The notes beneath the pieces are model-generated. The model ran no database searches and had not been told where the DNA came from. It saw only the letters and a list, made by a program, of their open reading frames with translations. Made by a program: the position numbers and the translations under genes. Positions 17,445 to 26,033 of a DNA stretch of 64,000 nt are shown here, in pieces (the stretch's first letter is position 1; each line of letters begins with the position of its first letter). Source of the DNA: Aeromonas dhakensis (GTDB taxonomy: Bacteria; Pseudomonadota; Gammaproteobacteria; Enterobacterales; Aeromonadaceae); NCBI RefSeq assembly GCF_000820305.1, contig NZ_CDBH01000045.1, positions 1 through 64,000 of the forward strand. The letters run 5' to 3'.

Positions 17445-19268
17445 TCAGGCAGGGGTGGCGCCCGCCTCCTGTTCGCTGGGCAGGGTGAGGCGCGCCGAAT
17501 CGGGCAGGGCCTCATCCTGGGGCCAGCGCGACAGGATGGCCTCGGTGGTGCTCTCCACCACCTCGTCGTCCTTGAACACCGGCTCGCGGTAGCAGCGGGT
17601 CATGCGCAGCGCCTGATACATGTCGGGGCAGAGGATGATCCCCTCGTCGCCGACCCGGATCCCGGCCTGCTTGAGCCACAGGCTCATCTGGCCGTGGCGG
17701 CCGGCCATCACCATGTGGATGCCGCGCCGTTTCAAGTCGCGGTGCAGCTCCCCCAGCATGCTCATCACGCTGATGTCCTGGTGGGTGAAGCAGGCCACCG
17801 CGTCCACCACCAGGCATTTGGGGCTGTGGGGATCCTGCACCAGCAGCGCCAGCACCCGCCGCTTGAAGTAGGGGGCGTTGAAGTAGGTGAGCGGCGAGTT
17901 GAAGCGATAGACCAGGATGCCGGGAATGGCTTTGGCCTGCTCGTTGTCCCCCAGGGTGCGCACCACCCCCTCGTCGTCCATGCCGAGCAGCTGGTCGGTG
18001 GGGCGCATCACGTTGCGCAGGAACTGGAACAGCCCCAGCAGCACCGCGAGGGTGATGCCCGGAATGACCCCCATGGCCAGCACGCTGACAAAGGTGATGA
18101 GCGCCAGCCAGAAGGCGGAGCGGTCGGAGTTGCGCAGGGCCCACAGGCCGCGAAAGTCGGTGAGGGACAAGGAGGCCATCACCAGCACCACGCCGAGGGC
18201 GGCGGTGGGGATGTATTGCAGCGGCGCCGTCAGATAGAAGGTGACCAGGGCGATGACGGCGGCAGCGATGATGGAGACCAGCTGGCTCTTGCCGCCGTTG
18301 GCGTCGTTGACCGCGGTGCGCGAATCCGCGCCGCTGATGGCAAAGCCCTGGGAGGCTGCCGCCGCCAGGTTGGCCATGCCCAGCGCCCGAAACTCCTTGT
18401 CCGCATCGATTTCGTAGCCGTTCTTGGCGGCGAAGCTGCGGGCGGTCAGCATCATGGAGACGAAGCTCACCATGGCCAGGTTGAGCGCCGGCAGCACCAG
18501 TTCCCGCATCAGGCCGGGGGGGAACTCCGGCATCTGGAAGGCGGGCAGGCCGGAGCCGATGGCGCCCAGGGTAGCGATGCCGAACTGGCCGAGATCGAGC
18601 GCCCACACCAGCCCTGCCGTCACCACCATGGCCACCATGGAGGAGGGCCAGGTCGGCTTGAAGCGCTTGGCCAGCAGCAGGGTGAGCAGGGCGGTCAGGC
18701 TCATGGCCAGGGTGGGCAGATGGGTCTGGGTGATGTAGCTGGCACCGCCGGCGATCCGCTCGATGAGGTAGCGCTCGCTGAAGGTGAAGCCGAAGATCTT
18801 GGAGAGCTGGCCCACCATGATGGTGATGGCCACCCCGTTGAGCAACCCCATCAGGATCGGGCGAGAGAGAAAGTCCGCCAGCACCCCCAGTTTGAAGCGG
18901 CTGGCGATGAGGCACCAGAAGCCGGTCATGGCTGTCATGGTCATCACCAGCTGCCAGTGGCGGGTGGCATCCCCGGCGGCGAGCGGGGTCACCACGGCGG
19001 CGATCACCGCGCAGGTGGCGGCGTCCGGCCCGACGATGAGCTGGCGGGAGGTACCGAACAGGGCGTACACCAGCATGGGCAGGATGCAGGAGTAGAGGCC
19101 GACCAGCGGCCCCACTCCGGCCAGCTCCGCATAGGCGATGGCCACGGGCAGGGCTACGGCGGCCACCGACAATCCAGCGCGCATATCCGGCATCAGCCAG
19201 GCCCGCTGGTATTGCAGCAGGGCGGCGAGGCCCGGTAGCCAGCGTTCGAGTGAGAAGAAGTCGCGCAT
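17445..19268 (-). CDS. SulP family inorganic anion transporter with STAS domain
   Basis: A 607-residue SLC26/SulP carrier. About 400 residues of membrane helices (MRAGLSVAAVALPVAIAYAELAGVGPLVGLYSCILP near residues 29-64; the substrate-site-like GADSRTAVNDANGGKSQL near 320) are followed by a cytoplasmic STAS domain from about 435 (GILVYRFNSPLTYFNAPYF, with CLVVDAVACFTHQDIS). Relatives move sulfate, bicarbonate or dicarboxylates; the substrate is not predictable. No cysteine-synthesis or carbonic-anhydrase partner adjoins it directly, although cysM lies 1.1 kb away. Confidence 0.92.
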   Translation of the reverse strand: MRDFFSLERWLPGLAALLQYQRAWLMPDMRAGLSVAAVALPVAIAYAELAGVGPLVGLYSCILPMLVYALFGTSRQLIVGPDAATCAVIAAVVTPLAAGDATRHWQLVMTMTAMTGFWCLIASRFKLGVLADFLSRPILMGLLNGVAITIMVGQLSKIFGFTFSERYLIERIAGGASYITQTHLPTLAMSLTALLTLLLAKRFKPTWPSSMVAMVVTAGLVWALDLGQFGIATLGAIGSGLPAFQMPEFPPGLMRELVLPALNLAMVSFVSMMLTARSFAAKNGYEIDADKEFRALGMANLAAAASQGFAISGADSRTAVNDANGGKSQLVSIIAAAVIALVTFYLTAPLQYIPTAALGVVLVMASLSLTDFRGLWALRNSDRSAFWLALITFVSVLAMGVIPGITLAVLLGLFQFLRNVMRPTDQLLGMDDEGVVRTLGDNEQAKAIPGILVYRFNSPLTYFNAPYFKRRVLALLVQDPHSPKCLVVDAVACFTHQDISVMSMLGELHRDLKRRGIHMVMAGRHGQMSLWLKQAGIRVGDEGIILCPDMYQALRMTRCYREPVFKDDEVVESTTEAILSRWPQDEALPDSARLTLPSEQEAGATPA

Positions 19269-19338
19269 TATTTAACCCATTGAGTTACAAACAGCTTTTC
19301 CTTAGTGTGCCCAAGGTTATCGAAACATTGCAATCAGG

Positions 19339-19959
19339 TTATGGCCAGTTCACCACCAGGTCAGGCCACAGCCGTTGCCACTCCTTGGCCTTGACCCGCT
19401 CGGTAAAGACCCGGCTCTCCTGGCGGCAGCGCGGGTTGGGATCCACCTGCAGGGACCAGTTGGGGGCAAAGCCGTAGGGGGCCAGCCACTCGAATGAGTC
19501 GTCTGCCAGCAGCCGGACCCCGATGCAGGTGGGCACCTCCACCCAGTGACTGAGGGCCGACAGCGAGCTGGTAAACGGGGGAACTTGCTGGCGCAGATGC
19601 ATGCGGGCCTGGTTGCGTACCTCCCACTGCTGGCCCGGCATCCTGACGGCAAGCCAGGCTTCGTGATCGGTCTCCGCCAACCCATCCGGGTCGGCGCTAT
19701 CCAGATAGATAAGGTCGATGTCGTTGAGGGCCGTGGGCTCTACCTTGTGGTGCAGGTGATCCCAGATGAGGTTGCGGATAAAACCGGCCCCCAGCGCCCA
19801 GTCGGGCAGTGCCAGTTCACGGGCAGCCCAGAGGCAATCCATGCGCAGGTCATCGGCCCGCAGCAGGACTTCGGTTTGTGCCTGCAGGTCGGTTTCCCGG
19901 GCGCCCGGGCGAAGGTTGAACGCTTGCGTGTGGTGACGCGTCTGGGAGTCAGCCGGCAT
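19339..19959 (-). CDS. Nucleotidyltransferase family protein (NTP_transf_6 / DUF925)
   Basis: A 206-residue protein with the signature LGAGFIRNLIWDHLHHK and LNDIDLIYLD typical of the bacterial NTP_transf_6 family, nucleotidyltransferase-fold proteins of unknown substrate. The PYGFAPNWSLQVDPNP segment near the C-terminus is also typical. The start overlaps the end of the acetyltransferase gene by 11 bases, so the two are probably co-expressed. Confidence 0.85.
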   Translation of the reverse strand: MPADSQTRHHTQAFNLRPGARETDLQAQTEVLLRADDLRMDCLWAARELALPDWALGAGFIRNLIWDHLHHKVEPTALNDIDLIYLDSADPDGLAETDHEAWLAVRMPGQQWEVRNQARMHLRQQVPPFTSSLSALSHWVEVPTCIGVRLLADDSFEWLAPYGFAPNWSLQVDPNPRCRQESRVFTERVKAKEWQRLWPDLVVNWP

Positions 19960-20206
19960 TGCGGCGCAACCAGACGTCGATGTAGCTGCAGCTCGGTACT
20001 ATGGTGAGCCCTTCCGCCTGGGTCCAGTCGTAGAAGGTGCGCGCCAGCTGATCGGCGATCCCCTGCACCCTGAGCTCGGGCGGGACGAAGGTGCTGTAGG
20101 CGTCGATGGTCTTGGCGTCGAGCCGCCGGTAACGCAGCCTGGACTCCTTGCCATCCACCACACAGATGAATTGCTGCTGGTTGGCCTGATGAATGATCTC
20201 GCTCAT
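19949..20206 (-). CDS. Small GNAT-like N-acetyltransferase (YjdJ type)
   Basis: An 85-residue single-domain protein with a shortened acetyl-CoA-binding motif (PPELRVQGIADQLARTFYDW) followed by a C-terminal strand (IVPSCSYIDVWLRRN), as in the YjdJ/GCN5-related minimal acetyltransferases. Substrate unknown. A gagcaagc ribosome region precedes the ATG at 20206. First gene of a two-gene unit with the nucleotidyltransferase. Confidence 0.85.
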   Translation of the reverse strand: MSEIIHQANQQQFICVVDGKESRLRYRRLDAKTIDAYSTFVPPELRVQGIADQLARTFYDWTQAEGLTIVPSCSYIDVWLRRNAG

Positions 20207-20352
20207 GCTTGCTCCTCGGTACGGGGGATGGGGTTATCTGACCATGTCGGCGCCCCTTTGCCAACTGTTCGGGGTCGCTTACACTGCGAGCCCGGCCGGG
20301 TACATACCCGCTAGCCAAGGTATAGAACAGTTCACGAAGGATGGATCCCATT

Positions 20353-21246
20353 ATGGCTTTTGCCACGCTGGAAGAGTTGATCGGCAATACCCCCCTGCTG
20401 GCGCTGCATCGCATCAATCCCCACCCCGGTGTCACCCTGCTGGTCAAGCTGGAGGGCAACAACCCGGCCGGCTCGGTCAAGGACAGGCCGGCGCTGAACC
20501 TCATCAAGTGTGCGGAGGCGAGCGGTCACTTAGCGCCTGGGGCCCGGCTCATTGAGGCTACCTCCGGCAACACCGGCATCGCGCTGGCCATGGTGGCGGC
20601 GGCGCGGGGCTACCGGATGCGGCTCATCATGCCAAATACCATGAGCCAGGAGCGGCGCGATGCCATGCAGGCCTATGGCGCCGAGCTGGTGCTGGTGGAG
20701 GGGGGCATGGAGGCGGCGCGCGACCTCGCTCTGGCCATGCAGGCGCGGGGGGAGGGGCTGGTGCTCGATCAGTTCAACAACCCGGCCAACCCGGATGCCC
20801 ATTACCTCTCCACCGGCCCCGAGATCTGGCGCCAGAGCGAGGGGGCGGTCACTCACTTCGTCTCGGCCATGGGCACCACGGGCACCATCATGGGGGTCTC
20901 CCGCTACCTCAAGGAGCAGAACCCGGTGGTGCAGGTGATCGGCCTGCAACCGGCCGAGGGGAGCCAGATCCCCGGCATCCGGCGCTGGCCGGCGGCCTAC
21001 CTGCCCGCCATTTTCGAGCCCGCCCGGGTCGACCGGGTGCTGGACGTCACGCTCGACGAGTCCCTCGCCATGATGCGCCGGCTGGCGCGGGAGGAGGGGA
21101 TCTGCTGTGGGGTCAGCTCGGGCGGCGCCGTGGCTGGCGCCCTGCGGGTGGCGGCAGAGATCAAACAGGGGGTGGTGGTGGCCATCATCTGCGATCGGGG
21201 GGATCGCTACCTCTCCACCGGGGTGTTCAGCGACGATCAGGGGTGA
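20353..21246 (+). CDS. cysM: Cysteine synthase B (O-acetylserine sulfhydrylase B)
   Basis: PLP-dependent enzyme making cysteine (or S-sulfocysteine from thiosulfate) from O-acetylserine. 297 residues, against 303 in E. coli CysM. The PLP lysine lies in NNPAGSVKDRPALN, the phosphate loop is EATSGNTGIAL, and the CysM-type GLQPAEGSQIPGIRRWP and ICDRGDRYLSTGVF are present. The ATG at 20353 is preferred because the aagga at 20336-20340 directly abuts the earlier ATG at 20341. No terminator is apparent before the next gene. Confidence 0.95.
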   Translation: MAFATLEELIGNTPLLALHRINPHPGVTLLVKLEGNNPAGSVKDRPALNLIKCAEASGHLAPGARLIEATSGNTGIALAMVAAARGYRMRLIMPNTMSQERRDAMQAYGAELVLVEGGMEAARDLALAMQARGEGLVLDQFNNPANPDAHYLSTGPEIWRQSEGAVTHFVSAMGTTGTIMGVSRYLKEQNPVVQVIGLQPAEGSQIPGIRRWPAAYLPAIFEPARVDRVLDVTLDESLAMMRRLAREEGICCGVSSGGAVAGALRVAAEIKQGVVVAIICDRGDRYLSTGVFSDDQG

Positions 21247-21277
21247 GAGCCTAGGTCGGCGTGCTGATTAACATGAT

Positions 21278-21302
21278 ATGTATCAATAGCTTGCTGATAC
21301 AT
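21278..21302. promoter_or_regulatory. Perfect 8-bp inverted repeat between cysM and the small lipoprotein gene
   Basis: Arms atgtatca and tgatacat with a 9-base spacer. The left arm is itself part of the palindrome tgatatgtatca and the right arm sits in tgatacatca. This could be a tandem regulator site for the lipoprotein gene that starts 110 bases downstream. Confidence 0.35.
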
Positions 21303-21411
21303 CACACTGTGTACCCCTTGTAACAATCAAGCCTGCTGGCAGGGTTGATTCCATTTGCCTCCTGTTTGACACTCTGCCTCTTTTGTTGACCGCTGCAAAC
21401 AGGAGCATCCC

Positions 21412-21693
21412 ATGATCTTGCCTTCCTCTCTTCGTCTTTCTCTGCTTGGCCTCTGTCTGGCTACGGCAGGCTGCACCGTCGAACCCTATGCCTATCAGTG
21501 CGGCGACAAGCAGTGCTCGGTAACCGATCACAAGGGGCAGAAACAGGAGCGGCCGCTGGACGAGGTGAAACCCGTCTGGGAGCGCAAGCAGGAGCGGGAA
21601 GAGGCAGTGCGCCGCAACAAGGAGTCCATCTGGCGTGAGAAGACGCCCGAAGATGGCGGCAACTACGGCGCCGGCGCCACCATCCGCTGGTAA
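21412..21693 (+). CDS. Small predicted lipoprotein
   Basis: 93 residues with a lipoprotein signal peptide ending in LATAGC, so the mature protein starts at Cys20. The mature part has a CGDKQC pair that could form a disulfide, a highly charged helix (WERKQEREEAVRRNKESIWREK) and a Gly-rich tail. No known family is recognised. A ggagcatccc ribosome region lies before the ATG. It stands alone between cysM and the convergent dehydrogenase operon. Confidence 0.75.
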   Translation: MILPSSLRLSLLGLCLATAGCTVEPYAYQCGDKQCSVTDHKGQKQERPLDEVKPVWERKQEREEAVRRNKESIWREKTPEDGGNYGAGATIRW

Positions 21694-21694
21694 C

Positions 21695-21721
21695 AGGCGG
21701 CCCCGCGAGACGGGGCCGCCT
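21695..21721. terminator. Strong GC hairpin between the convergent lipoprotein and dehydrogenase genes
   Basis: Perfect 11-bp arms aggcggccccg/cggggccgcct with a 5-base loop. No T run on either side, so it may act as a transcript-end stabiliser. Confidence 0.55.
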
Positions 21722-21727
21722 GCCTGA

Positions 21728-22912
21728 TCACTCCCAGGCCTGCTCCAGCAGGGCCAGCAGCTGAGCCCGGTCGGCATCCTTGCGGTTGTAGAGCAGGGCG
21801 CCGTCGTTGATGGCGAGATCGCGGATCTCGGGCAGCAGGCCCTTGTCGGTGAGACCCGCCTCCCGCAGGGTGCGCGGCAGCTTCACCGTCTCCCACAGGG
21901 TCTTGCGCAGCGCCTGCAACGCCTCGATGGCGGCCTGGGGCCGCACGGCGGCCGGGGTCGCGGCAAAGCGTTCGGCCCCTACCAGCGGCAGCAGCAGGCG
22001 GGCCAGCTCGGGGTCTATGCCCGGTCGGTTGTAGTCGAGCACGGTGGGCAGGAAGAGGTTCATGCACAGGCCGTGGGGCAGGTGGCAGCGGGCCCCCAGG
22101 CTGTGACCGAGGGCGTGCACCAGCCCCACCATGGAGTTGGAGAAGGCCATGCCCGCCAGGGTGGAGCCCTCCGCCAGCTGCAGCCGCAGCTGCTTGTCCT
22201 GCGGGTTGCTGAGCACCTGGGGCAGGGCGTTGGCGATCTTCTCCACCGCCATCAGGGCCAGGGCGTCGCTGACCGGGTTCTTGGCCGTGCCGATGAAGGC
22301 CTCGATGGCGTGGGTCATGGCATCCATGGCGGTGGCGGCGGTGATGTTGAGCGGCAACCCCTGGGTGAGGCGTGGATCCAGCACCGCCAGCTGGGGCAGC
22401 AGGAAGGGGGAGGTAAAGGGCACCTTGCGCCCGCTCGCCTCATCCTTGATCACCGCCACCAGGGTCACCTCCGAGCCGGTGCCCGCCGTGGTGGGCACCA
22501 CCGCCAGCGGCTGCAGCGGCCGGGTCAGGCAGCCGGCGCCGGCGTAATCGAGCAGCCGCGTCCCCCCCATGGAGGCGAGAATATTGACAGCCTTGGCGGT
22601 GTCGATGACTGAGCCGCCCCCCAGCGCCACCAGGCTGTCACAGCCAAGCTCCCGGTGACGGGCCGCGATCCGCTCCACCACGGCGGTGGAGGAGTCGGCC
22701 GGGATCTCGTCCCAGATGGCGGCCACCGGCAGCTCTCCCTCGGCCAGCACCCCGGCCAGCAAGGTAGCCAGACCGGTGCCGCTGACCCCCTTGTCGGTGA
22801 GCAGCAGCGGCCGGCGCGCCCCCAATCCCGCCAGCTCGCCGGCCAGTTGCTCCAGCGCCTGCTCACCCGCGATCAGTTTGACCGGACAGAAAAAATCGTA
22901 ATAGCGACTCAT
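21728..22912 (-). CDS. Iron-containing alcohol dehydrogenase
   Basis: A 394-residue group III alcohol dehydrogenase interconverting alcohols and aldehydes with NAD(P). The nucleotide-binding GGGSVIDTAK is at 98-107. The metal ligands align as Asp197, His201, His266 and His280 (DAMTHAIE; GLVHALGH...PHG), with the same spacing as E. coli FucO. It is the last gene of a four-gene unit (aldehyde dehydrogenase, TetR, SCP2-like, this gene), which suggests a pathway acting on an alcohol/aldehyde pair. The substrate is unknown. Confidence 0.92.
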   Translation of the reverse strand: MSRYYDFFCPVKLIAGEQALEQLAGELAGLGARRPLLLTDKGVSGTGLATLLAGVLAEGELPVAAIWDEIPADSSTAVVERIAARHRELGCDSLVALGGGSVIDTAKAVNILASMGGTRLLDYAGAGCLTRPLQPLAVVPTTAGTGSEVTLVAVIKDEASGRKVPFTSPFLLPQLAVLDPRLTQGLPLNITAATAMDAMTHAIEAFIGTAKNPVSDALALMAVEKIANALPQVLSNPQDKQLRLQLAEGSTLAGMAFSNSMVGLVHALGHSLGARCHLPHGLCMNLFLPTVLDYNRPGIDPELARLLLPLVGAERFAATPAAVRPQAAIEALQALRKTLWETVKLPRTLREAGLTDKGLLPEIRDLAINDGALLYNRKDADRAQLLALLEQAWE

Positions 22913-22928
22913 AGGCTCATCCTCTCGT

Positions 22929-23444
22929 TCAGCCGGTCAACAGACCCAGGTAGATGTGGCAGGCCCGGCTCAGTTTGTGGCTCGGGTCCGGATAGTGGCG
23001 CAGCAAGGGGCGGGCGATGAAGGCGGGCAGGATCAGCGCCTGCAACTGCTCCAGCGCGCGCACCAGGTGCATGGCGACGGTGAGATCCCCCTCCACCAGC
23101 AGGCGGTTCTCGCTGAACGCCTGATTGACCCCGAGCCGAAAGCTGAGGGCGCGAAAGGCGATGGCGGGATGCTTGAAACGTACCCGCAGCGGGTGCAGCC
23201 CGCCAGCATCGGGGGCGGGGCCGCTCTGCCAGCGGCCGGCCGCCTTGTGAATGGTCAAGCCCTGGGCCATGCCGCCCACCTCCAGCCGGATGGTGAGTCC
23301 GTCCGGCAGAGGGGCCAGCTCCCGGCGCACCGCCTCGTCGACCCGGGCGGCGCGGCACAGGGTGCGGCCGATGATCCAGAGCAGGCTGGTTATCCAGAGC
23401 CGGCGGCCCAGCGCCGCCAGGGTATCAAGGTGTCGGTTGTGCAT
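22929..23444 (-). CDS. SCP2 sterol-binding-fold domain protein
   Basis: 171 residues, probably lipid-binding. A hydrophobic N-terminal stretch (LWITSLLWIIGR) precedes a region resembling SCP2/UbiJ-type domains (RLEVGG...ITIHK-like strands, then FRLGVNQAFSENRLLVEGDLTVAMHLVRALEQLQ). The start at 23444 overlaps the TetR gene end by 20 bases and has gggag 9 bases upstream; the longer frame from 23534 would run deep into the TetR gene. Its position between a regulator and two dehydrogenases suggests a role with a hydrophobic substrate. Confidence 0.7.
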   Translation of the reverse strand: MHNRHLDTLAALGRRLWITSLLWIIGRTLCRAARVDEAVRRELAPLPDGLTIRLEVGGMAQGLTIHKAAGRWQSGPAPDAGGLHPLRVRFKHPAIAFRALSFRLGVNQAFSENRLLVEGDLTVAMHLVRALEQLQALILPAFIARPLLRHYPDPSHKLSRACHIYLGLLTG

Positions 23445-24027
23445 ACGCGTGAGCTCCCGAGATGGCGGACCAGAACAGGGCGAAGGCACTGGCTTGCCAG
23501 TGAGCGTCCCGTCCCAGTTCAGGTTGGTCGACAAACAGGGAGGCGCAGGCCAGGAACTGGCCCTGGCACACCTCCAGCATCAGAGCCGGTGGGGCTTGCA
23601 TCAAGTCGCCGCTGGCCTGGCCCTGGGCCAGCAGGCGAGGTAAAAAGCGCAGGGTGTCGCTCAGGATCTGGCTGCGCAGCGGGCGAGCCAGCAGGGGGGA
23701 GTGGAAAAAGCCCAGCACGAACTTGAGCTCGTGGGGGTGGGCCTGCATCCAGGCCATCGCCTGGCTCCAGTAGTGGTGCGCCTGCTCCTTGAGGGGCAGG
23801 GTGGCGTCGGCCTCTGTGATGGCGGCGCCGAGGCGCTGCTTGATGTCCTGATAGAGGCTCTGGATCAGCACCTCCTTGCTGGGAAAGTGGTGAAACAGGG
23901 TGCCATTGGCCACCCCGGCCGCCTTGGCGATGCGGGCGGTGGCGGCCCCCTGCAAACCATCTTCGGCACAGAGGGCAAGGGCGGCATCCAGGATCTGACG
24001 ACGCTTGTCGGTCACGGGCGTATTCAT
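23425..24027 (-). CDS. TetR/AcrR family repressor of the aldehyde/alcohol dehydrogenase operon
   Basis: 200 residues with a TetR-type helix-turn-helix (ILDAALALCAEDGLQGAATARIAKAAGV, then GTLFHHFPSKEVLIQSLY) and a divergent C-terminal ligand domain. It lies inside the operon, directly behind the aldehyde dehydrogenase gene (10 bases). The 20-bp palindrome at 25490-25509 in front of that gene is the likely operator, so the protein would control its own transcript; this is inferred from position. Confidence 0.9.
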   Translation of the reverse strand: MNTPVTDKRRQILDAALALCAEDGLQGAATARIAKAAGVANGTLFHHFPSKEVLIQSLYQDIKQRLGAAITEADATLPLKEQAHHYWSQAMAWMQAHPHELKFVLGFFHSPLLARPLRSQILSDTLRFLPRLLAQGQASGDLMQAPPALMLEVCQGQFLACASLFVDQPELGRDAHWQASAFALFWSAISGAHAYAQPTP

Positions 24028-24037
24028 ATTTGTCTCG

Positions 24038-25468
24038 TCAACGTAAGAACAGGGCCATCATCAGCCGCTGGTGCCAGCGCCGATAGGGAGGGTGCGCCAT
24101 GGTGCCGGTGCTGAAGCGCCCCCGGCTCAGCACGGTCTTGGCCTTGGAGAAAGTGAGAAACCCCTCGTGGCCGTGGTAGTGGCCCATGCCGGAGGCGCCG
24201 ATGCCGCCGAAGGGCACGTCATCGGCCGCCACCTGGAACAGGCTGTCGTTGATGGCCATGCCGCCGGAGTGGGTCTCCCGGATCACCTTGTGCTGCAGGG
24301 CGGGATCCAGGCTCATCAAGTAGAAGGCGAGTGGGCGGGGCCGCGCGGCTATGTAGGCGAGCGCCTCGTCCAGCGAGTCATAGGGCACGATCGGCAGCAG
24401 CGGGCCGAAGATCTCCTGTTGCATCAGCTGGCAGTGGTTCGGCACTTCGGTCAGCAGATGGGGCAGCAGGCGGTGGGCGCCATCGTCGCGGGCCGGGCTG
24501 CCACAGGGGTGGATCTGGGCGCCAGCCCGCTCCGCTTCGGCCAGCCAGCCGGTGAGCCGCTCATACTGGCGGCCATTGATGATGGAGCCGTAATCCTGGC
24601 TCCCCAGCCCCTGGGGATAGAGACGGGCGAAGTGATCGCGATAGGCTTCGACAAAGGCCTGCTCCTGACCGCGTGGCAGCAGCACATAGTCGGGGGCGAC
24701 GCAGATCTGGCCGGCGTTGAGGCTCTTGCCGAAGATCATCCGCTCCACCGCCAGCGCCAGCGGCATGTCGGGGGCGATGAGGCAGGGGCTCTTGCCGCCG
24801 AGCTCCAGGGTGAGCGGGGTGAGCTGGGGGGCCGCCGCGGCCATCACCAGCCGGCCCACCGCGGTGGAGCCGGTAAACAGCAGGTGATCGAAGGGCAGGG
24901 CGCTGAAGGCAGCCGCCACCTGGGCGTCGCCTTCAATCACCATTACCTCGCGCTCATCGAAGACGCCATCCAGCAGCTCGCGCAGCACCCGGTTGGTGTG
25001 GGGGGTAAATTCGGAGAGCTTCAGCATGGCGCGGTTGCCGGCGGCGATGGCGCTGATGAGGGGGCCGAGGCTCAGCATCACCGGGAAGTTCCAGGGCACT
25101 ATGATGCCGACCACCCCGAGCGGCTGATAGAACACCTCCACCCGGGCCGGCGCCAGCAGCAGGCCGGTGTGGCGGCGGTGCGGGCGCATCCAGCGCTTGA
25201 TCCGTTTCTGGGTGTAGTTGATCTGCATGACGCAGGGGAGGATGTCGGCAATCATGCTGTCGTAGTCGCTGCGCTGGCCATAGTCTTTGGCCAGGGCGTC
25301 GCACAGCGGTTGCTTGTGGGCGATCAGGGTGCGCTTGAGCTGGCTGAGATGGGCTCTGCGCTCGCTCAGGCTCGGCATGGGATTTTGCTGACAGGCGTCT
25401 CTGAGTTTGGCCAGTCTGGCCGGGAGCGACAACTTGTCGGCGGCCTCCTGCAACTGCATCGCTTCCAT
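24038..25468 (-). CDS. Coniferyl-aldehyde-dehydrogenase-like aldehyde dehydrogenase
   Basis: A 476-residue member of the class 3-like ALDH subgroup, oxidising aldehydes to acids with NAD(P). The catalytic residues are Glu222 (LELGGKSPC) and Cys256 (NAGQICVAPDY). The proline-rich VPWNFPVMLSLGPLISAIAAGN cofactor segment is near 125-145, and the C-terminal SGGMAINDSLFQVAADDVPFGG is typical of coniferyl aldehyde dehydrogenases. No TM anchor is clear, although the last ~15 residues are mildly hydrophobic. First gene of the operon, with the palindromic operator 21 bases upstream. An in-frame ATG at 25459 is an alternative start. Confidence 0.92.
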   Translation of the reverse strand: MEAMQLQEAADKLSLPARLAKLRDACQQNPMPSLSERRAHLSQLKRTLIAHKQPLCDALAKDYGQRSDYDSMIADILPCVMQINYTQKRIKRWMRPHRRHTGLLLAPARVEVFYQPLGVVGIIVPWNFPVMLSLGPLISAIAAGNRAMLKLSEFTPHTNRVLRELLDGVFDEREVMVIEGDAQVAAAFSALPFDHLLFTGSTAVGRLVMAAAAPQLTPLTLELGGKSPCLIAPDMPLALAVERMIFGKSLNAGQICVAPDYVLLPRGQEQAFVEAYRDHFARLYPQGLGSQDYGSIINGRQYERLTGWLAEAERAGAQIHPCGSPARDDGAHRLLPHLLTEVPNHCQLMQQEIFGPLLPIVPYDSLDEALAYIAARPRPLAFYLMSLDPALQHKVIRETHSGGMAINDSLFQVAADDVPFGGIGASGMGHYHGHEGFLTFSKAKTVLSRGRFSTGTMAHPPYRRWHQRLMMALFLR

Positions 25469-25489
25469 GGCATACCCCGCTGATAAATG

Positions 25490-25509
25490 GACCGACTGAT
25501 TGGTCGGTC
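25490..25509. promoter_or_regulatory. TetR-type operator in front of the aldehyde dehydrogenase operon
   Basis: gaccgactgattggtcggtc: perfect 7-bp arms gaccgac/gtcggtc with a 6-base centre. It resembles operators of NemR-like TetR regulators. Its place 21 bases before the first start codon fits repression. Confidence 0.7.
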
Positions 25510-25679
25510 TAAATCTAGCTGCATGTTAATCAAATGTAAAGTTCGGTGCGCTGGTTTGGCATGGTGCACGGGTGACTCACCCGGCGACTGTGCTGGCTAC
25601 CACATTTTCGTGGATCCAGGGTTGGTGAATTATCCAATAAGGGGTAGTTTTGGCTATCAATCGACAAGGAGAGAGCACG

Positions 25680-25973
25680 ATGACCAGGGAACTGAACAGC
25701 TTGTTGGCCCGCCTCGAGGATGTGGTCGAGCGGATGCCGGATTGCTTCAACACCTATGAGTTTGCCCAGAAACTGGCGCTGCAGCATCAGCGCGAATTTT
25801 TTGCCGCGGGTCACTCCCTGGCCGAACAGGAGGGGCGTCTGCTGCGGGTGCTGCACGAGAAGATTGCGGAAGCGTTGGCCGGCAGCGACAAGGTGATAGA
25901 AGGGGCGCTGCTGCCTTGCGTCACCCCCTGGGGGGAGCGGGCTACCTCGCCGCGCTGGCACCGCAAGCACTGA
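25680..25973 (+). CDS. Small conserved-looking hypothetical protein
   Basis: 97 residues, no signal peptide or membrane helix. The N-terminal part is helical and charged (LNSLLARLEDVVERMPDCFNTYEFAQKLALQHQREFFAAG), and the C-terminus is basic (RATSPRWHRKH). I do not recognise the family. The ATG at 25680 has a good aaggag site (25669 region), and a strong terminator follows, so it is likely to be a real gene. It is preceded by the regulatory region of the dehydrogenase operon. Confidence 0.65.
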   Translation: MTRELNSLLARLEDVVERMPDCFNTYEFAQKLALQHQREFFAAGHSLAEQEGRLLRVLHEKIAEALAGSDKVIEGALLPCVTPWGERATSPRWHRKH

Positions 25974-25990
25974 GCCATCCGTTGAATCAA

Positions 25991-26027
25991 CAACAGAACA
26001 GGGCCCGTCGTGGGCCCTGTTCTGTTG
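25991..26027. terminator. Long bidirectional terminator
   Basis: Perfect 16-bp arms beginning caacagaacagggccc, with a 5-base loop, between the convergent hypothetical gene and the NlpC/P60 gene. Confidence 0.85.
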
Positions 26028-26033
26028 TTGCTG

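Noticed and set aside
15978-19238. 1086-codon plus-strand frame spanning MATE and SulP genes
   Set aside because: It crosses two clear membrane-protein genes and encodes Gln/His/Gly-rich nonsense.
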